Source of the DNA: Candidatus Zhuqueibacterota bacterium
Lineage (GTDB): Bacteria; Zhuqueibacterota; Zhuqueibacteria; Residuimicrobiales; Oceaniaggregativiventaceae
Reading direction: 5' to 3'
DNA: 64,000 nucleotides
Assembly: GCA_014728085.1 (NCBI GenBank)
Contig: WJMF01000153.1
Location: forward strand, 38,988 to 102,987
Position numbers and translations under genes: made by a program. Under the pieces are notes generated by a model. That model worked only from the letters and a program-made list of their open reading frames with translations, was not told the origin of the DNA and searched no databases. Of the stretch, positions 33,348 through 41,819 are shown one piece after another (within the stretch, counting starts at the first letter, position 1; each line of letters starts with the position of its first letter).

Positions 33348-35315
33348 TCAACTCTCCAATTTCGCTGCACAGATCTTGGTGGGGGTCTTGGATCTGGGCT
33401 CATATTTAAAAGAAAGCAATTCCTGGGTCAACCCATTCTTGTCATGAACAGGAACCACGATAGTCTTTTTGGGAATAGTGGAATCAGCCAGCACCCTCCG
33501 CACCACCTCTCCTCTTCTGGTTTTGACTTTGATTTGCCATCCCGTTCGTACTTTTAATTCCCGTGCATCTTCGTTGTTGATATAAACTGCACCTTGCAGA
33601 TATTCCTTTTCAAGTGTATATGAACGGTTAACCTGAGTTCCGGTAATACGGTGGAAAGGCATGCGGTCAACAATCAGAGTAAATGGGTATTCATCATTCG
33701 GCGCTTCAACCGGCTCTGCGACCTTGCCATCGAGGAGAAAGGATAATGGCTGTTCAATCGCAGGTTTGGGTAGTATTACGCCACCCTTGACGCTGATCTG
33801 TCCAAAGTCGATACCGCTATAGCGATCGACCGTTTCAGTTATCTTGGTGAATATATCTGCCGCTCCCTCAACGGACAAATTTTTACCCATTTCTTTGGCA
33901 AGCAGAGAAATAATTTCATCATCGGGTTTACAGCTACCTACAGGCTCAATGGCCTTGTAAATCCTTTGCAGACGGCTTTCCGTGCTTGTATACGTTCCGT
34001 TCTTTTCAGCAAAACTCGCCGCCGGCAAAACCACATCCGCCAGTGCAGCCGTCTCGGTTAAAAACAAATCCTGCACCACCAAAAGATCCAGCTTTGCCAA
34101 TGCTTTTTCGACCGCCTTGCAATCGGGTGCGCTCCAGGCCAAATTTTCCCCAACGATAAAAAGAGCACGGATATCCCTACCGATTTGATTGATCATTTCA
34201 GGAAGAGTGAGGCCGGGGCTCTCCGGCAAGGTGCACTGCCAGGCTTTTTCAAAGCGCGTGCGGTTCTCTTCCCGGCTAATGGAGAGCTGCCCCGGAAGCT
34301 TGTCCGGCAATACCCCCATGTCCCAGCTGCCTTGCAGATTGTTTGAAATCATCAGAGGGAGAATACCGTTTCCCTCACCTTCAACATGACCTGTCAGGAC
34401 AGCTAAATTCCAGAGAGCCTGTACGGCAGCCGTGCCATTCATGGATTGAGTGACACTGTGTCCATATAATATCATGCTTTTTTCGGCAGCTGCATGCATT
34501 TCTGCAGCACGGATGATTTCCTTTGCAGGAACTCTGGTTTTTTGTTCACACGCTTTGGGAGTAAACTCTTTTACCTTGCTTTCCAGTTTTTCAACCTGCG
34601 CATCTTCAACCCTGTACTTTCCGGAATCAATGATATGATTGATCATCCCATTGATTACCCAAAGAATAGTCTCTGCCGAGGGTTGAAGATGCATCGTGAA
34701 AAAACGGGTCAACTCGTGCCGAATATAGTCGACCTCAATACAAGCGGTGCCTCTGTTTACGGATTGTAAGCAGAGTGAACCGATGGCAGCCAATTGATCT
34801 TTGACGTTACAACCAACCAGCAGCACATTATCCGTTTTTTCGAGGTCCAAAATAGACGCGGTTGCTGCAACCGGAAAGAGCTTGCTCTCCAGTGCTGTCA
34901 GCGTTGGTGCCTGATAAAAACGGGCGGAGGTATCGATATTGTTGGTACCAATAACCGAACGGGCAAATTGTCCGAGGAGATAATTTTCCTCATTGGTACA
35001 TTTAATCGATCCAATGAAACCGATACTATCAGGTCCATATTTGGATTTGATCTCGGATAGGGAATTTGAAACGGATTGAATTGCTTTTTGCCAGGGAATT
35101 GTTTTGAAAGAGTTGTCTTGTTTGAAAAGAGGTTGGTCGAGTCGCTGTTGATGGTGAATCATCTGGTGGCCGTTCCAGCCTTTGATACAGAGCGTGCCCC
35201 TGCTCATAGGGTGAGCTCTTTGCGGCAACGTTGAAAGCGCCTGACCCTCGACTGCTTCCAAATACATACCACATCCACTACCGCAAAAGGGGCAGGACGT
35301 AAGAACCTTGCTCAC
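33348..35315 (-). CDS. Formate-dehydrogenase-H-like molybdopterin subunit lacking the Sec/Cys ligand
   Basis: 655 residues, molybdopterin oxidoreductase family. N-terminal [4Fe-4S] ligands Cys8, 11, 15 and 43 (CPFCGSGC, LCIKG) with the conserved Lys45, then the cofactor domains (GTNNID; WDMGVLPD, which matches FdhF CDMGALPD; DIFMT-like LFLTETA) and the C-terminal cofactor-binding domain (HRITGTQVNRS). At the active site FdhF has DCCARV-Sec-H-G-P; here it is DTSARF-Tyr134-Gln135-A-P. With neither Sec/Cys nor the catalytic His, formate oxidation is unlikely; an electron-relay role like NuoG is my inference. GTG start with AGGAGG upstream. First gene of the operon. Confidence 0.85.
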   Translation of the reverse strand: MSKVLTSCPFCGSGCGMYLEAVEGQALSTLPQRAHPMSRGTLCIKGWNGHQMIHHQQRLDQPLFKQDNSFKTIPWQKAIQSVSNSLSEIKSKYGPDSIGFIGSIKCTNEENYLLGQFARSVIGTNNIDTSARFYQAPTLTALESKLFPVAATASILDLEKTDNVLLVGCNVKDQLAAIGSLCLQSVNRGTACIEVDYIRHELTRFFTMHLQPSAETILWVINGMINHIIDSGKYRVEDAQVEKLESKVKEFTPKACEQKTRVPAKEIIRAAEMHAAAEKSMILYGHSVTQSMNGTAAVQALWNLAVLTGHVEGEGNGILPLMISNNLQGSWDMGVLPDKLPGQLSISREENRTRFEKAWQCTLPESPGLTLPEMINQIGRDIRALFIVGENLAWSAPDCKAVEKALAKLDLLVVQDLFLTETAALADVVLPAASFAEKNGTYTSTESRLQRIYKAIEPVGSCKPDDEIISLLAKEMGKNLSVEGAADIFTKITETVDRYSGIDFGQISVKGGVILPKPAIEQPLSFLLDGKVAEPVEAPNDEYPFTLIVDRMPFHRITGTQVNRSYTLEKEYLQGAVYINNEDARELKVRTGWQIKVKTRRGEVVRRVLADSTIPKKTIVVPVHDKNGLTQELLSFKYEPRSKTPTKICAAKLES

Positions 35316-35648
35316 AAGCCTGCGCCTCCTAATTTATTCTCGCTTCCGTCTCAGTTGTATGCCTAGATATTTTTAGAACAAACGATCAAGCTGTCCAGAA
35401 TCATAACCATAGCAGTATGTAACGGTATGAGGCCTATTTTAATTTAACCATTGAATGCCGGGGCCTGATATCCTGTGAAATCTGTGTAAGAACAAGGGTC
35501 CAGAAGAGTTTCTGGAGGGTTTGTCGTTATGACACGATAAGAAAAATGAAAATAATACGCAAGCAATTTTTTTTACTCTGAAAATTTATTCAATCCCGGA
35601 AAAGCTGATTCCGAAACAGATTTTATTTATGCCGTATCCTTTTTTTCT
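35316..35648. other. Leader and promoter region of the hydrogenase operon
   Basis: No gene is seen in these 333 bases. AGGAGG for the FDH-like gene lies at about 35325-35330 (minus strand). No high-scoring -35/-10 or -24/-12 promoter was found on the minus strand, although the operon must be transcribed from here or from further right. A 7-bp inverted repeat at 35499-35516 is listed separately. Confidence 0.5.
35499..35516. repeat. Short palindrome upstream of the hydrogenase operon
   Basis: TCCAGAA (35499-35505), a 4-base spacer and TTCTGGA (35510-35516) form a perfect 7-bp inverted repeat. It lies about 185 bases before the first gene of the operon and could be a regulator-binding site or a leader hairpin. 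No regulator can be named. Confidence 0.4.
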
Positions 35649-36008
35649 TTACAAAGCAAAGAAAGAAATAATCACCATGGCGACAGCCATGGTGGCAAAC
35701 ATCCAGACAGCATTTTGTATATTTACACCCTGACCGAAAAAAGAGGGCAAGACTTGAAAAATCAATAAAATAAAAACAGGTAAAAGACTGACATAGTGGT
35801 GCCGGGGCGGGACCCGGATTTCCAGATTCATCGACATAATCAGTCCGGTCAAATAGATAAGCAACAGTAAGAGCCGTGCAGCCTGAGCCAGAGCAGTATC
35901 AAGTGGTTTTAAATCGTTTTGTCTTTTCAGGCGAACAGCAAGAGCGAGGTATAAAAAAAACAATACAAGCGAAAAAAGCGGATGTGCTGTTTTAATCCAC
36001 ATCGTCAT
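35649..36008 (-). CDS. Small four-helix membrane protein of unknown function
   Basis: 119 residues with four hydrophobic segments (about 9-27, 43-60, 72-90 and 97-118) and the motif VPPRHHYVSLLP in the loop before helix 3. Not recognised as a known family; His residues near the membrane (HPLF, RHHY) might bind a metal or heme, but that is speculation. AAGGAA precedes ATG 36008. It follows the DUF1611 gene by 26 bases on the same strand, so the two are probably co-transcribed. Confidence 0.6.
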   Translation of the reverse strand: MTMWIKTAHPLFSLVLFFLYLALAVRLKRQNDLKPLDTALAQAARLLLLLIYLTGLIMSMNLEIRVPPRHHYVSLLPVFILLIFQVLPSFFGQGVNIQNAVWMFATMAVAMVIISFFAL

Positions 36009-36034
36009 GGTCTATATTCCTTTTGTTGTTGCTG

Positions 36035-37081
36035 TCAATTTTCGAATTCGATGATGGCATTGACGAGCTTTTCAGCGCCAAAGCGAATTACATCCGTGGT
36101 TGGCAGGCCGGTTTCGTTTTCCACCTTCTCCACCGTCTCTCTGGCAAGCTTTTCCGATTTCAATTGATAGCAATTTAATGCCACACCGATAACCTTTGCC
36201 GGAAACACAGGTTTTGCCATTCGCTCATACAGATCGATCATCTCTCTGATGCCGGGAACAGGCGTGTCAACGGATCCGCGCATAATTTTGCGGCCGACCT
36301 GGTGACAGAGGATCAAAGCCTGGGGAGCAAAACCGTGCAGCATACTCAGCGTAACACCGGAATAGAGCGGATGGGTCAAAGCGCCCTGACCTTCAATCAG
36401 CTGATAGTCGCAATCACGGTTGTCCAGAACCAGGGATTCTGCCGCTCCGGAAACAAAGTCGGAAATAACATGATCCATGGCAATACCTCTGCCGGAAATG
36501 GCTATTCCGGTTTGCCCTGTGGCCAGAAAAACAGTACGCTTGCCCAGCTGTTCCAGCGATTTGTTTACCTCAAGCGCAGTCACTTTTTTCCCGCAATTGC
36601 AATCGGTGCCGACCGTGTGTATTCGCAGGCAGGCACAGTTTTTCGCCTGGCAGGTATTAACACTGATATGTTCAGGTACCCTGCGCAAATCAACGAGTTG
36701 AACACCGTGCTCTTTCGCCAAAACGACAAATTCCGGCATATCGCTTAGCAGGGTATGCATTCCGGCAACAATATCGAGTTTGGCACGGATAGCGTCGGTG
36801 ATCAGTTGTCGCCAGGATGAGGGGAACTGACCTCCCGGTGGTGTGATTCCAATCAACAAGGCACTGGGCTTGTAAAAAAGCCCCTCTTGAATAGATCCCA
36901 CAATTGGGATATTACGGCCGACGCCCAAACAGGAAAAAGCATCTTTCCCCCCCTGTTCAGAATCCAGCAACGCGACGACCCGTCCAGGACGATAGCGTAC
37001 CACTCCGGTTGCCAATTTTGCTGATGAGGGGTGGGTTTGTCCCTGCGTGAGAATAAGATATTTGTGTCGAGTAAAATTCAT
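36035..37081 (-). CDS. DUF1611 family protein (DgcN-like, P-loop)
   Basis: 348 residues. The N-terminal Rossmann-like part (about 1-140) and the P-loop part with GTDCNCGKKVTA (about 158-169), a Walker-A variant, are characteristic of DUF1611. A cysteine-rich stretch (TCQAKNCACLRIHTVG) precedes it. One family member, DgcN, N-acetylates D-glutamate and works with an enolase-superfamily racemase, DgcA. An enolase-superfamily epimerase-like gene is present at 54477-55613, 17 kb away, so a similar pair is possible but unproven. No clear ribosome-binding site before ATG 37081. Confidence 0.75.
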   Translation of the reverse strand: MNFTRHKYLILTQGQTHPSSAKLATGVVRYRPGRVVALLDSEQGGKDAFSCLGVGRNIPIVGSIQEGLFYKPSALLIGITPPGGQFPSSWRQLITDAIRAKLDIVAGMHTLLSDMPEFVVLAKEHGVQLVDLRRVPEHISVNTCQAKNCACLRIHTVGTDCNCGKKVTALEVNKSLEQLGKRTVFLATGQTGIAISGRGIAMDHVISDFVSGAAESLVLDNRDCDYQLIEGQGALTHPLYSGVTLSMLHGFAPQALILCHQVGRKIMRGSVDTPVPGIREMIDLYERMAKPVFPAKVIGVALNCYQLKSEKLARETVEKVENETGLPTTDVIRFGAEKLVNAIIEFEN

Positions 37082-37263
37082 TTACAAACATACTTTAATA
37101 AATGCTGATATTCAAGCATAAAAAATATTGGCGCAATATTTGTACTATATTACCATAGCAACTGAACGCAATTTCTATTCCTTGTATTTATTAGACTTGG
37201 TGTGATCAAAAAACACCTTTTTTATAACAGTGTAAAATAAATAGGACATAATCGGTAAAGCAA

Positions 37264-37345
37264 GGCAAAAACAGGAAGAGATCGAGGTTCATCTCTTTGA
37301 AATAGAATCCAATCGTCAAATCTATTCGCCGATCTCGATCTCTTC
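37264..37345 (-). terminator. Rho-independent terminator-like structure after the YitT-family gene
   Basis: GAAGAGATCGAG (37275-37286) and CTCGATCTCTTC (37334-37345) are perfect 12-bp inverted arms. The 47-base loop contains a smaller stem (ATAGA/TCTAT). On the minus strand the right arm starts 3 bases after the YitT gene's stop, and the left arm is followed by CTGTTTTTGCC. The large loop is unusual for a simple terminator. Confidence 0.6.
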
Positions 37346-37348
37346 TTT

Positions 37349-38311
37349 CTAAACCCTCTTTCGGAATCCCTCCCCCAATACCTCGTGAACATTATTGATA
37401 ATAATAAAAGCAGAAGGATCGATTTGTTTGACTTTTTTCGTCAGCGTTGCGATCTCTTTGCGACTGAGCACTGTATACAAAACATTTCGCTTTTCTCCCG
37501 TATACAATCCACTGCCTTCAAGCAGGGTCGCACCCCTTCCCATCGTACTGGTAATAATTCTGCTTACCGCTTCTGTCTTCGAGGTGACGATCAAAGCGGA
37601 TTTGGCATAATCAAAACCTTCAATAATCACATCGACAATGCGACTTGACACAAAAAGCAAAAACAATGCGTAAAGCGTCAAGACGATAGCGGGCCGGTCA
37701 GAGGCAAGTCCTTTAAAATATATGATAATTCCGGCAAAAATGACTACGCAAAAATCGACAACCATAATAGCCATGCCGGGTTTCACACCCCATCGTTTTT
37801 GAGCAACGGCCGCGACTATATCCGAACCGGCTGTGGAGCCCTGGAATTTAAAAATAAGACCCAATCCCAGGCCAAGCAAAACCGCGCCAATCAAAATGAG
37901 AAACAAGAAATCACTCTCCTGTAACTGCAGGATCGCCGGGTGTTCGTGCAACCGGATAAATCCAAATGCAGGAACAGCACCGCGTAATAAATCAATAAAA
38001 AAAGAGGAGAAACTAAATCCCAAAAATGTGCGCAGGCCAAACTGTTTTCCCAACTCGGAAACGCCCCAAATAAATAACGGTATATTGAATATCCAGATCA
38101 TCAAACCAATGGGTATCCTGTTCCCCGAAAGATAATGCAGGGCCATAGACAACCCGCTTACACCGCCGGGAACAACCCTGGCGTTGACCAAAAAGACACC
38201 AATACCGGCTGCCATAAAAAAAGAGCCAGTGATAATAACCGGAATATCCAGCCAGATTCCTTTCTCATCCAAGCCGATTGTTTCTTTAAATTTATGCCAC
38301 TTTTTTCTCAT
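37349..38311 (-). CDS. YitT family membrane protein (DUF2179)
   Basis: 320 residues. Five to six hydrophobic helices fill about residues 20-215 (NARVVPGGVSGLSMALHYL is the family signature, followed by FKFQGSTAGSDIVAAV), and a soluble DUF2179 domain forms the C-terminus (about 225-315, GRGATLLEGSGLYTGEKRNVLYTVLS). The transported substrate of this family is not established. AGGAGG precedes ATG 38311. It stands alone, divergent from the GH38-like gene, and is followed by a terminator-like hairpin. Confidence 0.9.
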   Translation of the reverse strand: MRKKWHKFKETIGLDEKGIWLDIPVIITGSFFMAAGIGVFLVNARVVPGGVSGLSMALHYLSGNRIPIGLMIWIFNIPLFIWGVSELGKQFGLRTFLGFSFSSFFIDLLRGAVPAFGFIRLHEHPAILQLQESDFLFLILIGAVLLGLGLGLIFKFQGSTAGSDIVAAVAQKRWGVKPGMAIMVVDFCVVIFAGIIIYFKGLASDRPAIVLTLYALFLLFVSSRIVDVIIEGFDYAKSALIVTSKTEAVSRIITSTMGRGATLLEGSGLYTGEKRNVLYTVLSRKEIATLTKKVKQIDPSAFIIINNVHEVLGEGFRKRV

Positions 38312-38384
38312 ACGATTTTACCTCCTGCTGAAAATTATGAATTATACGATATTTTTTACTAAAACTCAAGTCAATATAAAGCGC

Positions 38385-38413
38385 TTGGTTATATTAGGAC
38401 AAGTGTATATATT
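38385..38413 (+). promoter_or_regulatory. Sigma-70-type promoter for the GH38-like gene
   Basis: TTGGTT (38385-38390), 17 bases, TATATT (38408-38413), about 38 bases before the ATG at 38452, which has GGAGG just upstream. The region also separates the divergent YitT gene. Confidence 0.6.
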
Positions 38414-38451
38414 AGTAACCGAGTCTGTGACTATTTCTTCCGGAGGCCCTC

Positions 38452-41400
38452 ATGCTGCGCATTTTATATGCTCTTTTTTTGTCCCTTGTTTTCTGTTTTT
38501 TTGGCGCTTTAGCCCAAGATAAAAGTATAACCCAAGACCGGACAGAGTTAAAAACCAGTAAAGTTCAAGGACCCCATATCGATGAGACCTCTCTGGATAC
38601 CAGCTATGACACCAACTCTGGTCGGATCTATCCCCTTTCGGTTAAAATCACGAATAGCCTGGATGCGCGAACATTCCGGGGAGTCTGCACACTCGATGCC
38701 CGCCGAATGGAGCCAGTCAAACAGGAATTCAACCTTAACCAGCATACAGTTGTGACCTTTCTCCTTTCAATCGAACAGATGCATCACCTGCTCAACAAAC
38801 CGGCAGGTATAATGCTTGTGTGCAACGGACACTTGTATCACGACACGATTATCACACTTGACCCGTTGATGATTTTAAACAGTCTTTTTACGGCAAAGGA
38901 TCTGCCGATTGAACTAGCAGCCCTAAAACCGATAATTGATAATTATCTTGAAAATATAAAATGGTATGAATATTTTAGCAGCGATTCGCTCGCCGGCTCG
39001 AAAAAGGTACTGACAGAGGCGGTGAAACACGCTTTGAATGAAGAATGGAAATCCTTTATCGATGTGATGAAAAATGGGTTTGTTTTCCTGCAAAACGCTT
39101 CAAAAGAGTTCAAAAGCGATACCTTACATCTGATCGCCTGTTTTAACACCTGCAGCAGCGTTACCGACATGATTTTTGATGATACGTTTACCCCTGAACT
39201 ATCTTTCTTATCTCATACAACCGAAAAAAAAAATTATCCAATAACCCTGTCAACCTGTGCTGCCTTTCTCGCCGCAATTGAAAAAAACAGTCCTGATAAA
39301 TTTGCAACCCTCAAAGACGCTGCGCAGGAAAATCGTTTGCTTATCACCGGCGGTATGTGGAGTCCCGCAGATCTCAATCTGCCTTCCGGTGAAGCTCTGC
39401 TAAGACAATTCCTTTACGGACAGCGCTATTTTAAACATAAACTGCATATGACCTGTCCTGCCGTCATTGCCCCGAGCCGGTGTTTCTACGCGAAAACACT
39501 TCCCCAGATACTCAACCAAATGAGCTTTAAGTATATTATAATCAAAGAATTAACCAAAAACAATTTTGCCAGGGTCCCGCCTTTGTTTACCTGGAAATCA
39601 CCGCACGGTTCTGAAATAACGGCCGCCCGGGTTAAGCATCTCGGATCCAATTGCAACCCGGCAAAGATAGTGGCAGAGCTTTTATCTGGTCGAGAAAACG
39701 GATACCATCGGCATGCTTTGCTGTATGACCCTGTGAGATACTCGGGAAAGAACACAAATCCGTCAGGATGTCTGGAAAAAATAAAGAATCTTGTGGCATT
39801 CCCGGCAGTAATAGAAAGTGATTTTGACCGCTTTATAAGCGGTTCGCCACCAAAGCATCTTCTAAAACCATGTTATGAGGATAGTTTATCTTTCCAATCA
39901 CCGGATTATACCACTCAGGGAGAGTTAAAAGCATGGAACCGAAAAAATGAGGTCGCTCTGGAAAATGCGGAAAAATTTGCCATTTTATCGGGCATTGACT
40001 ATCCCGAGAAGGAATTAAAAGAGGCCTGGCAAAATTTGCTGATCATGCAAAGCCATGATATTGTAACCCGTCCATTGCGGAAATCGCTATTCGTTACACT
40101 CCTTGAGAAACAGAAAAAAATCGGAAAAACAGCGGATAATATTTTAAAAAAATCCTTGGACACACTTGGCAACAACATCAGGATATCAGACCAAAATAAT
40201 GCCCCGGCAATAATCGTTTTGAATCCATCGAGTTGGAAGAGAAGTGACCTCGTTGAACTGACTCTCAGGGAAAACGAGCGGATAAAATATATAAAAAACA
40301 AAGATCAAGTTCATCTGCCCGTGCAGAAAAAAGATAATCGAATACTGTTTTATGCAAAAGAGATACCGCCCCTGGGATATAAAACATTCTGGCTGAAAAG
40401 TGAAAACATGGTTCCCGTTCAAAACGAGCTTGATATCAGCGAAACACATTTGGAAAATAAATTTTTCAAAATCCGGCTCAATCCATCGACCGGGAATATT
40501 TATTCATTCTTTGACAAAATGGCTCAACGCCAGCTGTTGCAAAAAGGGCAAGAGGCAAACCGCCTGCAACGAATCGAAAATAATGGAAATAAGAAGAGTG
40601 CTAAAACTTATTTTTACCGCGATCAGCCGCTGGTATTTGACAGCGTGGAGCGGCTGGAAATTCTCGAACGAGGGCCCTTGCGGGCAATATTGCGAATGGT
40701 ACGACTCTATGGTGACTCGAAATTAATTCAGGATTATGTGATCTATGCCGATCTTGCCCGTCTTGATATCCACACGATTGCCGACTGGCATGAAAAAAAC
40801 TGTACGCTGGTCGCTGCTTTTCCGCTCTCTGTCGATGCCGATAGCCTGACCTGCGGAATCGCTTATGGTATGCGCAAAATCCCTCTTCCGGCAGATACAG
40901 TTCATCACTGCAATCCGTCCGTTATTTTCGCCCAGCGTTATGTCGATCTTGCCGACCCGGTGTTCGGCATCGCTTTTTTTAATCCGGCGAAATATGAATA
41001 CAGACATGTCAACAAAACACTATATATCACCCTTTTGCGCAGCGTGCCAATTCCCAATGGCACCTACCCTCATGATGAATCTCCGCGACTCTATTCCGAT
41101 CAGGGCAGACATGAATTCACCTACTCTGTATATCCCCACGCGCTCACAACCGAACAGGCAAAAGTGGATAAAAAAAGTATGGAATTTAACACTCCCCTTA
41201 TCTCCGCGAGGATTTCCCCGCAGCCCGAAGGTCTTGATACTGTTCACAGCTTTTTCTCGGTGAACTGTGATCATATCATTATCTCCGCAATCAAAAAGGC
41301 CGAAGAGGGTGACGATTTGATTCTACGGTTATATGAAACACAAGGCAAAGCAAGCCAAAGCCGCTTGTCAATGTCCATTCCAGTAAGCCGGGGGTGGAGA

Positions 41401-41565
41401 TGCAATATGCTGGAAGAAAAAATAGAATCCTTAAATCTTTTGGATCAGTCAACATGGATAACCATAGAACCCTATGAAATCCTCACTCTGCGTTTTGAGA
41501 AAAAATCCAAAACGTCATCTGCATCTACATGCTTAAACCTTATCAACGATAGTTACATTCCCTGA
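38452..41565 (+). CDS. Secreted GH38 alpha-mannosidase-like protein with degenerate active site
   Basis: 1,037 residues with a signal peptide (about 1-21, ending ALAQ). The GH38 layout is clear: GGMWSPADLNLPSGEALLRQ (about 300-319), LPQIL (about 350), YTTQGELKAWNRKNE (about 486-500), and HD in MQSHDIV (535-536), followed by the all-beta C-terminal domains. The catalytic centre is lost: the zinc motif HxHxD near the start of the domain reads CFNTCS (230-235), and the nucleophile motif PDSFG reads PSRCF with Ser342 for the Asp. I infer a non-catalytic glycan-binding or structural relative. The frame is intact over 3.1 kb, which argues against simple decay. The next gene on the same strand is a secreted phosphoesterase-like protein. 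Confidence 0.82.
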   Translation: MLRILYALFLSLVFCFFGALAQDKSITQDRTELKTSKVQGPHIDETSLDTSYDTNSGRIYPLSVKITNSLDARTFRGVCTLDARRMEPVKQEFNLNQHTVVTFLLSIEQMHHLLNKPAGIMLVCNGHLYHDTIITLDPLMILNSLFTAKDLPIELAALKPIIDNYLENIKWYEYFSSDSLAGSKKVLTEAVKHALNEEWKSFIDVMKNGFVFLQNASKEFKSDTLHLIACFNTCSSVTDMIFDDTFTPELSFLSHTTEKKNYPITLSTCAAFLAAIEKNSPDKFATLKDAAQENRLLITGGMWSPADLNLPSGEALLRQFLYGQRYFKHKLHMTCPAVIAPSRCFYAKTLPQILNQMSFKYIIIKELTKNNFARVPPLFTWKSPHGSEITAARVKHLGSNCNPAKIVAELLSGRENGYHRHALLYDPVRYSGKNTNPSGCLEKIKNLVAFPAVIESDFDRFISGSPPKHLLKPCYEDSLSFQSPDYTTQGELKAWNRKNEVALENAEKFAILSGIDYPEKELKEAWQNLLIMQSHDIVTRPLRKSLFVTLLEKQKKIGKTADNILKKSLDTLGNNIRISDQNNAPAIIVLNPSSWKRSDLVELTLRENERIKYIKNKDQVHLPVQKKDNRILFYAKEIPPLGYKTFWLKSENMVPVQNELDISETHLENKFFKIRLNPSTGNIYSFFDKMAQRQLLQKGQEANRLQRIENNGNKKSAKTYFYRDQPLVFDSVERLEILERGPLRAILRMVRLYGDSKLIQDYVIYADLARLDIHTIADWHEKNCTLVAAFPLSVDADSLTCGIAYGMRKIPLPADTVHHCNPSVIFAQRYVDLADPVFGIAFFNPAKYEYRHVNKTLYITLLRSVPIPNGTYPHDESPRLYSDQGRHEFTYSVYPHALTTEQAKVDKKSMEFNTPLISARISPQPEGLDTVHSFFSVNCDHIIISAIKKAEEGDDLILRLYETQGKASQSRLSMSIPVSRGWRCNMLEEKIESLNLLDQSTWITIEPYEILTLRFEKKSKTSSASTCLNLINDSYIP

Positions 41566-41819
41566 ATATTTCCTGCCACGGCTTTGCACCACTGATATTG
41601 AAAGTTTTTGTTTCTATTCAGGTTGTTCCTGCATCAAAACAAGAATGGCTGGCTCTTTTTTGGTTTTTCCGGACGGGCATATTTATTGCATACTTGAACC
41701 TGTAAAAAGAGAGCTTGCGGATCTATCGTTATATCCGCAATAATTACAATTCATCATCACGGTGCGATTCGTATCAGATGTATACTTTGTGCCACAAACC
41801 GGAACAGGTCAGTGCAAAT

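Noticed and set aside
41715..41819. Longer N-terminus for the tandem phosphoesterase protein
   Set aside because: The extra residues are polar and would bury the signal peptide; starting at 41820 gives a normal signal sequence.
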